From assembly GCA_047967505.1 (NCBI GenBank), contig CM106539.1: a stretch of DNA of 64,000 nt; one strand, 5' to 3'. Source of the stretch: Dipteris shenzhenensis (taxonomy: Eukaryota > Polypodiophyta > Polypodiopsida > Gleicheniales). Under the pieces are notes generated by a model. It saw only the letters and a list, made by a program, of their open reading frames with translations, searched no databases and was not told the DNA's origin. A program made the position numbers and the translations under genes. Shown here in pieces: positions 15,377-26,611 of this stretch (position 1 is the first letter of the stretch; every line of letters starts with the position of its first letter).

Positions 15377-15535
15377 GATACATAAATACATAAATGCATA
15401 CGCACATATATATGTATAAATATTATATATATATATATAATCATATATACAATATTATATAAAATATATAATATAGTTTATATTATATATTATTTAGAAT
15501 TTATTATAATATAATAAATATATATATGCCTTGTA
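14851..15535. repeat. three copies of a CT/AT-rich microsatellite module
   Basis: Each module has a CT run, then ATA-rich DNA with CATAAATACATA, then a block containing TATTATTTAATATTTATTATAATATAA. The blocks end near 15068, 15258 and 15522. The third CT run (about 15280-15372) is a nearly perfect (TC) array of about 46 units. (GT)n lies at 14851-14920. Confidence 0.8.
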
Positions 15536-15539
15536 TGCA

Positions 15540-17150
15540 CCACGGTCTACGTGTCGCCATCTCAATCGTCGCATGGACCTCTGTCCCACGCCTTGTATGC
15601 ACAACCTCTCTCCCGTGGATCCTTGAGTAGCCACGTGGTAAAATAGTGCGGATTGTCAGACTATGGATCCTCCAGTGTAGGATGCTGTCGTGTCAAACTA
15701 TTTTGTGTCAATACGCATGGCCTCCAGTGCGAGTGCTGCAGGACTTACATTCCACTAACTCCACTTTGGCCTCCTCATCCACATAGAGTGCCACATCGCA
15801 GCTCTCCCCTTCCTTCCTTGAGCTTGATGATGTGTTTAATGCACCATCTTTGTCTCCGAGACCTGCACATGCTCATGCCCCATGCCAATGCTGTAGTACT
15901 CTATAGTATGCATCCTCCTCCACGTGCCTCAAGGCTCAGCATACCTCCATGTGGTAAGATCTAGTGTGTAACTCAGCATGTGTAACTCAGCAGCACACGG
16001 TCCACTATAGCACATGCAGTGATGACTCTACCTCTACTCCACTACATCCCACGCCTTTGACTCGCGCCACGTGGTGCAACCTTCTTCTTCTCCATAACTC
16101 CACTTGCTACCTCTATGCCTCTGCCAAAATGCTAATCCAATGACTCTCCTCTTCCCATCTTGTCATGGCTGCACCCCGAACCTCCCTAAAGCTCCACTCC
16201 AAACCTCCTGAATCCCTCCGGAATCTTTGTGAGCATCCAACCGAAGCACTAGAAATCGTCCCGAGCCACCTTCTCCTTTATAGATATAGAGATAGAGAAG
16301 AGAAGAGATAGAGATGCTCAACTACTCTCCTTGAGCACTGTCTCCTTCAAAATTGTGTGCTTTTTCAACGTGTTTCCCGTCTCCTCCTCTCTTTGCACCT
16401 TCTCTCTCCTCCCCTTTCCCCCTCCCTTTCTTCTTCTTGGCAATGCTCCTTTCTTATTCTTCTATATCTTGGCGCTTCTCTCTTTATTTTCTTTCCCTAG
16501 AAATCACTCCTCATGTTGAGACTCTGATAGAACTTGCAAAAAAGGGGGGTTGAGTGGTCTTTAGGAGAGGGAGAAGAAGGTCTCAAAGGTAGTGTCTGAG
16601 TGAGATTTAGATGTGGGTGATGCTTTCATGCAATGGATGACAAACTCTGCAAATGGAGGAGAAGTGCAAGGGAAAGGAAAAACATGGGAGGAGAGGAAAG
16701 CTGCTGCACCTTTCACATTTCCTAGGAGGAGAAATTTCTACCAAATATTACACTTTTTACATTCTCTCAACTCTAGCAATCTCTTTCCAATTTCATTTTG
16801 AGCAAGAAGAGCTTGGTTACCACATGGAAGCCTCTGCCTTACAACTCGGGTGGAGATGGGGGCTATCGATAGACTATGAAATTTTGTTCTCTACAAGAAA
16901 TTGTTGCATTAAAGTGGCCGTCCATCATTTCCCTCAAGTTGAGAGCTACATGCAAATTTATCTCATTTTGATCTAAATCAGCGCTGTCTATCGATAAGTA
17001 CAGTAGCATCAATGACCTTCAATGCAATGAATGCAATAGAAGAGTAGACACAGTCTCCAAGATGGACACTTCAAGGGTAACCAAACCCTCGATCAACAAG
17101 CAAGTGTGACCCTCATCAAGAAGGCCTGCAATGGCTTTTTGAGTTCCATA
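15540..17150. other. no gene recognised
   Basis: Short GC-balanced unique-looking sequence is followed by a pyrimidine-rich part at 16370-16510. GATATAGAGATAGAGAAGAG purine repeats lie at about 16280-16310. Open frames are short and without recognisable domains. Confidence 0.5.
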
Positions 17151-17156
17151 GTGTTT

Positions 17157-17290
17157 GTGCAATAGGTTTAATATATCCCCCAACGTGTTGCAAGTGAAAC
17201 AGGTTAATGGTGCACCCAACCTATTGCAAAAATCAAGGAATTTTCTTGATGTGTGTAATAGGTTCGATAGATCCCCCAACCTATTGCTCA
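17157..17290. repeat. three palindromic units with CAATAGGTT...AACCTATTG
   Basis: Three imperfect units of about 33 bp each begin near AATAGGTT and end near AACCTATTGC (around 17157, 17198 and 17256). The two ends of a unit are inverted repeats of each other. Confidence 0.65.
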
Positions 17291-17321
17291 TTTCCAATGT
17301 TGTGGTGAGAAAAGATGTGTA

Positions 17322-17420
17322 GTGATAATCACCAACATTGTAAATCCTGAAGTATATTTAAAATATCCACATGGAGACTTTGAAATGTTGGGAGATATCT
17401 TACAATGTGACATATTTGAT
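17322..17420 (+). pseudogene. fragment of the En/Spm-type domain seen at 5.7 kb
   Basis: The frame here encodes 'PHGDFEMLGDILQCDIF'. This parallels 'KCGDMEILGDVMPCNTF' in the broken gene near 5770-5815, with the same spacing of Gly-Asp, Leu-Gly-Asp and Cys. The frame then passes directly into Copia gag sequence, so Copia-1 appears to abut a second, diverged copy of that family. The similarity covers only about 25 codons. Confidence 0.45.
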
Positions 17421-17423
17421 ATG

Positions 17424-18170
17424 CAAGCACACAAAATGCTTTGGGACCATGAGAGAGCCAGAAAAGTTATGTACTGGCTGTCTATCAGTATTTCGGATTC
17501 TATGATTGTGCATATTCAGGATGCAAGTACGCCAAAGGAGGCATGGGATACTTTGGCAAAAATGTACAGCACAAATACGCAAGCTAGGAAAATGTAGCTC
17601 AAACAGGAGTTGCATAATATGCAGAGAGAAAATTTGAGCATCAATGACTACCACATGAAGGTGAAGAAAATTGCAGATGCACTTGCTTCCATTGGGTCAC
17701 CAGTGGAAGATGGTGATCTAGTTCTTGTGACCTTGAATGGTCTAGGAAAGGATTATGCATAGTTCCGGACATCCATTTCCGTCCGTGAAAAATTTCCTGA
17801 TTTTGAAGAGTTGTTTGCTCTTCTAATTTTTGAAGAGCAGAGAAATGGGGGTGCATCTTCTTCAGGAGGAACTTCAAAAGAAACTGTCTTCTACTCAAAT
17901 GCTAGAAGAGGTAGAGGCAGAGGTAGAGGAGGCCGATCTGCAGGCCATGGTAGAAATCAAAATATGCAGCAAACTCAAGAAAACCAATCCTATGAGGAGG
18001 ACATGGTAACTCTAGAGGCAGGGGGAGCCAAAGAGGCCGTGGTGGATGGCAGAGAGGCCAAAATGCAAACAACAATGTTGAATGCTACTACTGTGGTAAA
18101 ATGGGTCATATGGCTAAGGATTGCTACAAAAAGCAGAATGACATTATGAATGGAAAATTGCAACAAGGCA
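17424..18170 (+). pseudogene. Copia-1 gag, with stops and a frameshift
   Basis: The frame reads through a Copia gag (UBN2-type) region: 'STPKEAWDTLAKMY' and 'INDYHMKVKKIADALASIG'. In-frame stops lie at about 17595 (TAG) and 17759 (TAG). An Arg/Gly-rich linker follows, and then, in another frame, a complete CCHC zinc knuckle (CYYCGKMGHMAKDC, about 18083-18124). Gag would package element RNA. No 5' LTR or primer site was found upstream, so the element is truncated at its 5' end. Confidence 0.85.
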
Positions 18171-19981
18171 ATTATGCATCTTCTAGTAGACAGAGTGATG
18201 ACAGAAATGAGCATCTATTTATGGTGCAGCACATGACCAATTCTGTGACAAGTGCAGAAGAACGAAATGATGTGTGGTATGTTGGCTCAGGTGCATCAAA
18301 CCACATGATAGGTCATGCAGAGTGGATGCAGGATGCAAGGAAAATGGAAAAACTAGGATTTGTGGAGACTGGTGATGATACTGCACATCCTATTGTGCAG
18401 ATTGGTAAAATTCTTTTGTCTATGAAGGATGGGAAAAAGAAATACCTGTCTGATGTATTTCATGTCCCAAACATTACCAAGAACCTAGTTTCTATTGGTC
18501 AAATGGTTGAGCAGGGCTTGCAGGTCAGATTTAATCCTCATGGATGCTTTGTTCAGGATATGAAAAATAATGGTCGCTTAATAGAAAAAGGAAAGAAGAA
18601 GGGCAGGATGTTTACATTGGATGTGGACATGCCTGAATTGAGTGCAGCAATGTTTGCACATGGGACCGGTGTAGCTGCAGATATTGATATCTGGCATAAA
18701 CGCATTGGTCATGTTAATGTACAGCAACTTAAATCAATGCAAGCCCAAAATATTGTTGCAGGATTGCCTAAATTCAAGGTTGCAGAAATGCATAAGGTAT
18801 GTGAAGCCTGTCAATTTGGAAAACAGGCAAGGAAACCATTTCCTAGGCATGTTCAAGAGAGTAAGAAGCCATTGGAATTAATCCACTCTGATGTGTGGAC
18901 TACTAAAGCTGCATCTATTGGAGGCTATCACTATTTTGTCACTTTTATTGATGACTTTAGCAGAAAAGTTTGGGTGTATTTTATGAAAAAGAAAAGTGAA
19001 GTGTTTGGGCACTTCAAAGCTTTTAAAGCTATGGTTGAAAAAGAAACAGGCCTGCAAATAAAATGCCTAAGGTCAGATGGAGGGGGAGAGTACCTCTCAA
19101 ATGAGTTTGCAAGGTTCCTGCAAGAGCATGGCATAAAGCAGCAATATTCATGCAGTCATACCCCACAGCAAAATGGAATTGCAGAAAGGAAAAACAGGCA
19201 TATTGGAGAGGTATCTCAAGCTGGCATGCTAAATGAGAAAGATCTACCAGATTATTATTGGGATGAAGCAGTTGCTACAGCAGTTTACATAATGAACAGG
19301 ACTCCCATTGCAGCAATACATGGCATGACGCCAGAGGAGATGTATACTGGTAGGAAACCAAACATTTCTCATTTGAAAATTTTTGGTTGCATTGCCTATG
19401 TTCATGTGCCAGATGAGTTGAGGTACAAGTTGGATCCAAAAGCTGAGAAGTGCATCTTTATTGGTTATTCTCTGCAGCAAAAAGGGTATAGATGCTATAA
19501 CCCTTCTACTCGTAAGTTTGCAGTGAGTAGAGATGTTGTTTTTTATGAGATGAGCAGCTGGTATAAACCAATAAATGTGATGATTGATGTAGATGCACAA
19601 AATGGTAATGCTGCACAGAAGTCACAGCAGCAATCACAAAATATCAGTGGACCTGGAGTGTCCTCTAGCAGTGGATCACATACTTTCCCATGGACAGGTA
19701 GATTGAGATCAAGAGAATCTCCTCAAAGCAATGCAGATAGTGGTACGCAGGTATCACGAAAAGGAAAAGAGAAGGTAGATCAGCCCATGCTTGATGTGAA
19801 TGCAGGTCACTCTTATGTGGATGGTGAATCCAATGGGTCAAAACAGAGCATTGATGATGAGTTGGGTATTCCTTCTATTGTTACACTTGAAGTAAGGAAG
19901 ACCAGGGACGTTTTGAGAGCACCTGGAAGTGAGCCTATTTTGCCAAGTCTACCAAATCTAGGTATCCTATGGATAGGCTAA
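18101..19981 (+). pseudogene. Copia-1 protease-integrase region
   Basis: A 626-codon frame carries, in order: the protease motif at residues about 64-73, the GAG-pre-integrase domain ('IWHKRIGHVN' with 'CEACQFGK', about 200-245), and the integrase core. The core has 'HSDVWT', 'LRSDGGGEY' and 'PQQNGIAERKNR' supplying the D, D and E positions (about 265-365). The protease reads 'WYVGSGASNHM', where the family has Asp-Ser-Gly, so the catalytic Asp is replaced by Gly (GGC for GAC). The frame ends at a TAA at 19979-19981, before the reverse transcriptase. The ATG at 18101 is only the first Met in the frame after the upstream shift, not a real start. Confidence 0.9.
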
Positions 19982-20016
19982 AATATGATTAATTTACAGC
20001 CATTCACTATGCCTAT

Positions 20017-20472
20017 ATGGTCAAAGTGATACAGAAACCAGAACCCACTTCTTTTGAACAAGCCATGGGAAATGAAAAATGGGAGAAAGCCATGGATGAA
20101 GAAATGGATGCCTTGGAAGCAAATGCTACATGGGAATTGGTGCCTTTGCCTAAAGACAAGAATGCAATTGGCTGTAAGTGGGTTTATAAGATCAAGCACA
20201 ATGCAGATGGTTCTGTGAATAGATACAAGGCAAGATTAGTTGTCAAGGGGTATGCACAAACATACGGCATTGATTATGAAGAAACATTCAGTCCGGTTGC
20301 AAGGATGGCAACTGTAAGAGCAGTCATTGCTATGGTTGCATCAAAGGGATGGTCTTTACATCAGATGGGTGTAAAGAATGTCTTCTTGCATGGTGATTTG
20401 CAAGAAGAGGTCTTTATGGAGCAGCCACCAGGTTATGTTCATGCTATTCATCCTGAGTTTGTTTGCAGGTAA
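20017..20472 (+). pseudogene. Copia-1 reverse transcriptase, 3' truncated
   Basis: The frame matches the start of Copia reverse transcriptase ('WELVPLPKDKNAIGCKWVYKIK', 'YKARLVVKGYAQ', 'DYEETFSPVAR', 'FLHGDL'). It stops before the YVDD active site. RNase H and the 3' LTR are absent. The Copia similarity ends at about 20,465 and a GGA-rich tract begins some 35 bp later. Confidence 0.9.
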
Positions 20473-20494
20473 TCTCCTTCGCGGATTCCAGGCA

Positions 20495-20740
20495 TAAGGA
20501 TTGAGGAGGAGGGACAATTAAGGAGGAGGAAGAGGGAGGAGAGTGGAGGAGAAGGGAGGGAGGCAGAGGAGGAGGGAGGAGGAGGAGGAGGAGGACGAGG
20601 GACGAGGAGGAATGAGGAGGAGGAGGAGGAGGAGGAGAAGGAGGAGGGAGGAGGAGGAGGAGGAGGGAGGAGGAGGAGGAGGAGGAGGGAGGAAGGAGGA
20701 GGAAGGAGGAGGAGGAGGGAGTACAAGGGTAGAGAGTGCA
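20495..20740 (+). repeat. (GGA)n purine tract
   Basis: About 245 bp of GGA/GAG trinucleotide repeats with occasional interruptions. It begins right after the truncated Copia-1 reverse transcriptase. Confidence 0.9.
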
Positions 20741-21430
20741 AGGGTAAGGGCATGCTAGAACATGATAGTATAAGAGAGCGTGGACACAATAGAGATCAAA
20801 CCATCTTTCAGGCTCAAGATATTACAAGCGGAGCTTTGCCGCTACTCTACACACATAATGCTCTCATAGTTGTTGTCCTAGACTACACTTCTGGCCCTTT
20901 TTGTCACAGGGTTAATAGTGGTATATGACCCAAATGGTAGGAAATTAAATTTAACTAATTTAAGTACTAAGAAACACAGTAATTTCAACCACAGGGCTAG
21001 TCAATAACTAATGTCTATTCAAGGTCATTTTTTGCTTGGGTATATCCATTTTTGGTAAGGCTCAGGGACTTTTCTGTACATATTTATCTTGCATGACCTG
21101 TAACTTATGCGTTGCTCAACAAAATTTGGAAAATTTTGTCTTCAAGTTGTAGTACAATTCCAAACTTGAACATGAGAGCAAAAAACTATGGAATAAGGAT
21201 TTGGAATGAGACCATTAAAGCATTACAAGTGCTATGTTGGACGTGAAGCATGCATCTTGAAGACTATAGGATATAGCAATTTATTCAAAATCATCAAAAT
21301 TTTGTTCTATACATACATGCAATGAAGTAATCATTCAAAAGTACAGTACGTGAGCTTATTTTCAACCCAAGGACACTCCTAAATGAGAACATTAGGCATG
21401 GGTTAATGGGCCTTTGATCTTGCCTTTCTT
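20741..21430. other. no gene recognised
   Basis: Mixed-composition sequence. No domain, LTR or repeat was recognised. Confidence 0.5.
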
Positions 21431-21990
21431 CAGTTGACTATAATAACAATGACTTTGCATGAGGGGCCATCTAGTTCATAGGACCAGATTAGCATTGAGT
21501 CAGAATCAGACTCTAATAGCAATGACTTTTCATGAGGGACCATCTAATTCGCACGCTTAGATTAGCATTAAGTTGGAGATAGACTGTAAGAACATATCAG
21601 ACTATTAGAATTATCATCTAATCACATGTCATGAGCAACCATTCATCTAATCGTACATCATGGCTAGATGATGATGTATATGACTGCCTATGCTAGGCTA
21701 GGCTACCAGCAAAGTTGGGTGTATGTGCCACTGCTCCTCCCCCCTCATCCCATTGAATTATTATGATCTTGGCTCCAATGACTGAGAAATTCTTCCATGG
21801 CAACCATCTAATCGCTCGTCTTGGCTAGACGATGATGTAAATGACTGCCTAGGCTAGCCATCATTCCATTGAATTATCATGATCTTGGCTCCGATGACCA
21901 AGAAATTCTAGCATGGCAACTATCTAATCACACATCATGGCTAAACGATGATGTAGATGACTGCCTACGACAGGCTGGGCTATCAGTACA
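21430..21990. repeat. diverged tandem units with CATCTAATC and GATGATGTA
   Basis: A pair with GACTTTxCATGAGGG and AGATTAGCATT lies near 21450-21575. A unit containing CCATTGAATTATxATGATCTTGG recurs at 21750 and 21866 (period 116 bp), with three copies of CATGGCTAGAxGATGATGTA. No coding function is apparent. Confidence 0.7.
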
Positions 21991-22264
21991 ATCCAACGGG
22001 TGGATTATGTGCTCTTAGCAATGATAGGCATCCAGAGTCGCACAAACTGACATAAGAAACGAAGGGGAAAAGAGTGGGAGGGCAGCAAATCTAGCTATAT
22101 AAAGGCCTTAAGGGAAGACAAACAATTCACCGCACCCAAGAAATTTCTCTCCTACCCCCTTCCATGCTCTCTCCAAGCCCCCTTCTACCCTTTATGATGA
22201 ATCTTCTGCTACAACCTCGATGCCCCTTCATAATGTTGCCCAAGTCATACAATCCATTGTTTGC

Positions 22265-22382
22265 CTTGGCTCTCCATCCTGCAACACTCCACCAGCCATA
22301 GCCATGACCAAGGGAGCTCTCCATCCTGCAACACTCCACCAGCCATAGCCATGACCAAGGGAGTTGCAGGATGGGGAGCCAA
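22265..22382. repeat. 47-bp direct duplication followed by an inverted copy
   Basis: TCTCCATCCTGCAACACTCC starts at 22271 and again at 22318 (period 47 bp). It is followed by TTGCAGGATGGGGAGCCAAG, nearly the reverse complement of CTTGGCTCTCCATCCTGCAA. Confidence 0.8.
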
Positions 22383-23020
22383 GGGAAATGGGTCATTGTT
22401 GTTCGATCAGGCACTAGCAGAGAACTCAACTTGGTGATGAGACTCTCATAATTGAGCATAACCTTCAACACTGGGGAAGGAGAACTCAACTTGGTTATAA
22501 GCTGTAACACACTGAGCATGCCTTAGTGTGCTGGACCTCACCACCAGATTGCATTCCCTGTCCACTATGGAATGTTGTGCTCGATTGAGCTCACCACCAA
22601 GTTGAGTTCCCTCTTCCAGTGGCTTGAAATACATTGCTATGAAGAGAGAAATTCCTTGAAAGACTTGAAAGAAAACCCTCATGACCAACCATGTTGCAAG
22701 ATGGGGAGCCAAGGGAAATGGATCCTCAACCACTGGGAGAGAGCTCAACGTAGAGATGAGCCTCTCATAATTGTGCACAACATTTGATACTAGGGACGGA
22801 ACTCAACTTGGTGTGATCAGCTCTAACACACTGAGAGCATGCGCCAGTGTGCTTGAGCTCACCACCATATTGAGTTCCCTATCCACTGTCAAATGTTGTG
22901 CTTGATTGAGCTCACCTCCAAGATGAGTTCCCTCTTCTAGCGCCTTGAAAGAAGTTACTATGAAAAAGGTTATTTCAATTAAGAGGTGATCATATTGTCC
23001 CCTGCATATGAGGAGTTTCA
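22374..23020. repeat. tandem duplication of about 325 bp
   Basis: GGGGAGCCAAGGGAAATGG occurs near 22375 and 22703. The following blocks align through GAACTCAACTTGGT, TGTAACACACTGAG, GTTCCCTxTCCACT and CACCxCCAAG. Copies differ by many substitutions and small indels. No conserved frame was seen. Confidence 0.75.
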
Positions 23021-23217
23021 TGTCAAAAATTTTGGTCCCCTACATACAAGGCACTAGGTCAAAAGTGTAAGAAAGTTCTAACAAGGGCAAAAAGTGACAC
23101 CCAGTCCTACCACAATGGTGGTGTTGACAAGTGCTAAAAGTGTTTAAAGAAGTGTCACAAAGACAAAGTGCTACCATCTTTGTATGTGATCTATTTTGTT
23201 AAATGTTTGCTTCGGAT

Positions 23218-23562
23218 TTAATTTCTTTTGTTTCAATTTTGATGTAATACTATTATCGCAAAAACTATCGGATGTAATTTCTTTTGTTTCAATTTCAATG
23301 TAGTACCATTATCGCCAAAACTATTGTTGTTGTTACTTCAGTAGTGAAAGTGGCTCTAAAGAAGAACAAATGGCATATTTCTGCACTCGTTTACATTTTA
23401 CTACAACCACAGGGATCATTGCATAAGAAATTATTGAAAAAATTGTTGTTACTATAGTGAAAATGGTTCCAATAACCAGCGCGGTGGTTGCACAAGAAAT
23501 TGTTGAAAAAACTGTTGTTATTATAGTGAAAATGGTTCCAATAACCAACGTGGTGGTTTAGA
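23218..23562. repeat. two adjacent small tandem duplications
   Basis: TTTCTTTTGTTTCAATTT recurs about 58 bp apart near 23221 and 23279. GAAATTxTTGAAAAAA starts at 23427 and 23496 (period 69 bp, 23 codons on the minus strand: 'VIGTIFTIxTTxFS'). Confidence 0.75.
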
Positions 23563-23739
23563 AATATAATAACTCCAATAACCAGTGCGGCTATACTAAA
23601 TTGCAAATGTCTACATTTTCCTTAGCTTGGAACTAAAAGAGCTCCAAGAACGTGTATGGTGGTTGAAAATTTATTTACGACTAAAATATCTCCAAAAGAA
23701 CACTAATTTCTTTGGTTTTTTGAACTAAAATAGCTCCAA

Positions 23740-24060
23740 CATCCAGCACGGTGGTTGTGGATATGGACCTTGAGGGGTCCCCTTTGGAGATTGAAATGCC
23801 ATGGTGGTCTTCATGCCAACATGGTGGTCTCTCCATGCTAACATCATTGCTTGAACGAACATGGTGGTCAGCACAACAAAAGATTGTGTTGCACAGTGAT
23901 AGATGGCAAAGCTACTTAATGAGAGGTGGCAAGGCAAAAGTTTTGTCCTATAGTTAGGCCAATGTGGTTGTGCTCGAACCAGCATGGTGGTTAGCGCAAC
24001 AAAATATTGTGTTGCATAGTGACAGATTGCAAAGCTGCACAAGCAAACATGGCAAGGCAA
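23740..24060. repeat. CATGGTGGT-rich diverged repeat
   Basis: Two units with AACATGGTGGTCAGCACAACAAA / CAGCATGGTGGTTAGCGCAACAAA, followed by GTGTTGCAxAGTGA, lie about 115-120 bp apart (near 23858 and 23979). Confidence 0.65.
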
Positions 24061-24331
24061 AGGATGTGTGATGTAGTTAGGCTAGAGCAACAGTCTCTGT
24101 GTTCATGAGTAAATGCATATAGTACCATGTGTTGAGCTCTGCGCTATTGACCATGATAAGATTGTGTCTCATTATTATGCCAGTGGGCCAATCATGATGC
24201 CGAAAAAACTTCTAGTGAGAGCATAGGTCCGCGCAAAATTCAAAATCTCACCCACTAACAAGTCATGTCACGGCCACAAAATGACCCCGAAAATAGTTTC
24301 ACGATTGGCTACACCCAAGCAAGCATTGACC

Positions 24332-24600
24332 CTTCAACCACACTGTCTCAGGACAATCACATAGCTGGAGTTTGAGCTAAACCAGCCACGGTTGCATGAT
24401 GTTCCAACACCGGGCTGGTTTAGGACAATAACAATATATCACAAAATATATTGTTGTTAATTTTTGTTCAACCACACTGGTTCAGGGGACGATCATATAA
24501 TTGGTATTTGAGTTGAACTAGCCATGGTGCATGATGTTCCAACCATCGGGCTAGTTTAAGATTTTCACATTAAGTCCAAGCTAGCCTGGTTTAGAAATAA
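24332..24600. repeat. 135-bp tandem duplication
   Basis: TTCAACCACACTG starts at 24332 and 24467. Both copies continue through GATGTTCCAAC and GGGCTxGTTTA. Confidence 0.7.
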
Positions 24601-24747
24601 TACAAGTAAAATATCCCAAATCTCAATCACAAACAACCACTAGGTTGGTTTAGGCAACCACTGACCTATGTTGTATCAAGCATGTGTATGATGTGCTCGT
24701 CAAACACCTTGCGTCCCGTCCACTTTCTATAAATGTCATTATTATTT

Positions 24748-25167
24748 TTAGAAACTCGCATTTTCGTGCCAAAAGGTTGTCACTCTAGCAATGACTTTTG
24801 CACTTAGGATGTCTCTCCTTTTCTTGCATTTTATTAAAGCCCATCGACTTCTCAGATCAAGATGATCATGCATTGCTTCTGCTCTGCATTCAATCAATGG
24901 AGCCACGTTGGTTCTTTTGATTAACAACGTCTTCGACATTGTGCAACCAAGCCATTTCTCCTTTATTTCAAAAGACACCAACATAGCTAATGTCGCCCTC
25001 TTTACAGCTAGTTGATCTAAGTTGTGCACCCCTTTCACTTTCTGTAGGCCATTTCTCAGGTTAGAGAGCATCGCCTCTAGGGCGTGCATCTCCCGAGGTG
25101 TTGGTAGGGTTGGTGGTAGGGTTGCCCTCTTTACAACTAGTCGATTTAAGCTGTGCACCCCTTTCAC
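24748..25167 (-). CDS. hypothetical ORF, 139 residues, with a 43-residue repeat
   Basis: An open minus-strand frame contains two 43-codon units ('KGVHSLNRLVVKRATL' and 'KGVHNLDQLAVKRATL'), encoded by a 129-bp tandem duplication at about 24995-25252. No domain was recognised. It sits in a field of tandem duplications and may well be non-coding. Confidence 0.25.
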   Translation of the reverse strand: MKGVHSLNRLVVKRATLPPTLPTPREMHALEAMLSNLRNGLQKVKGVHNLDQLAVKRATLAMLVSFEIKEKWLGCTMSKTLLIKRTNVAPLIECRAEAMHDHLDLRSRWALIKCKKRRDILSAKVIARVTTFWHENASF

Positions 25168-25252
25168 TTTCTATAGGCCATTTCTCAAGTTAGAGAGCAT
25201 CGCTTCTTGGATGTGCATCTCCCGAGGTGTTGGTAGAATTATTACTCTACGA
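24995..25252. repeat. 129-bp tandem duplication
   Basis: GCCCTCTTTACAxCTAG starts at 24995 and 25124. Both copies end in CATCTCCCGAGGTGTTGGTAG, with only a handful of differences. Confidence 0.88.
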
Positions 25253-25429
25253 ACTTTAGGGTGTAGGCTAAAGCTTGTGAAGACTCAAGATTGGTATTCA
25301 CCTGAATGGCTTGATGTTGCTGCCTCAAATGCTCCCACCAATTATGGCACCATAGCTCTGTTCTTTGCTCTGATAGCAATGATCAAATGCGTGCATCTGC
25401 AACTGCTTCTTGTTGTGGCTTTGTAAGGA

Positions 25430-26400
25430 GTCTTCTTTCTTCTCATTGTTTCTTCCTTTGCAAACATATCAAAAGTGTTTTCCATTGCCATTTCAATACC
25501 CTGCTATTGCTTTCCTTGACTCACAATCTATTCCTTGTGCCTGACAACCAAGGTTTATAGTTATCATGTCTCACAACCTCTATCTACTTCTCTTGTAAGC
25601 CATGGTGAGCTGCATGTCGCCATCAACACCATGGCGACGATTCGTGAACTACCAAAATAGACCCTCTAGAATAAAGAGAAGCTATCTTGTGAGGAGAGCA
25701 AAGAATAGAAGAAAACTTACCCAAAATACGATAATGCCAAACCAAAGTCTGCACAAGGTCACGTCGAGGTGCCTGCAGGTTGCAAGGCGGGGGCAAGTTG
25801 CAAGTCCTTAATATTCCAAGATTCGATGGGCGGGAGGTATGAAAATTCAAAATTCACAGGAGTAGTAAAATTTTCAGCCGTCGGGTTTCCCCCCTCCACT
25901 GATACACATCAACAGAATTGGATATCCCAAACAAGTGTAATGTGGTCTAAAATTCTTCAAAATACAAATAGGACAAAGGGCATGCTATCAGGTTTGATGT
26001 TGTGTATTATGAAATGCAATGACCTTTGCCATGCTTATGAGCCATATAGCAAGCAAGTGCATGGAAACATAAACAATTCAAAATTGTAAATGGTGTTGGA
26101 TTTATTAAAAGATCTTTGCACATGTATGAATTGCACATTTTTAAATTCTTCCATTCTAGGATGAATCTAGATACCAATATCAACAACTCTCAATGTTTTA
26201 AGAGTCTGACCACCATGCAATAGTCACACTATTTGGGATTCCAAATTTTCAATCCGTTTTAGTTTTCAGCAAATCAAAAAAAGTTATGGAGCGTGCCCTC
26301 AAATGGGCGTGCATAATTTTAGTACAACATTGAAGGCCCGTTAACCCATACCTAACGTTCTTATTTAGGTGTGTCCTTGGGTTAGGAGAAGCTCACATAG
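25430..26400. other. no gene recognised
   Basis: Unique-looking sequence with short frames only. Nothing was recognised before the Copia tail at 26.4 kb. Confidence 0.5.
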
Positions 26401-26415
26401 TGCACTTTTAAATTA

Positions 26416-26611
26416 TTACTTGGTTCACATTGATATCAAAGAGCACTTCATCTGAGAAAGAGTATTACTTAGTGACATCACATTGCAACATTGTGATAAC
26501 AAAGAGAATGTTGCAGATATTATTAACAAACCACTTGAGAAAGAGACTTTAAAGAAGCACAAACAAGATGTTGGTTTGACTCAGAGAAAGAACATTCCCA
26601 TTAAAGGTGTG
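26416..26611 (+). pseudogene. Copia RNase H tail (orphan)
   Basis: In one frame, with a single stop at about 26,449, the sequence reads 'VHIDIKEHFI', then 'DNKENVADIINKPLEKE' and ends at a TGA. This is the usual C-terminus of Copia RNase H ('HIDIRYHFIR', 'ADIFTKPL'). No other pol sequence is nearby. It could be the lost 3' end of Copia-1, 6 kb away, but nothing seen proves that. Confidence 0.85.

Noticed and set aside
15225-15444. Arg/Glu repeat minus-strand ORFs
   Set aside because: Translation of the (TC)n microsatellite.
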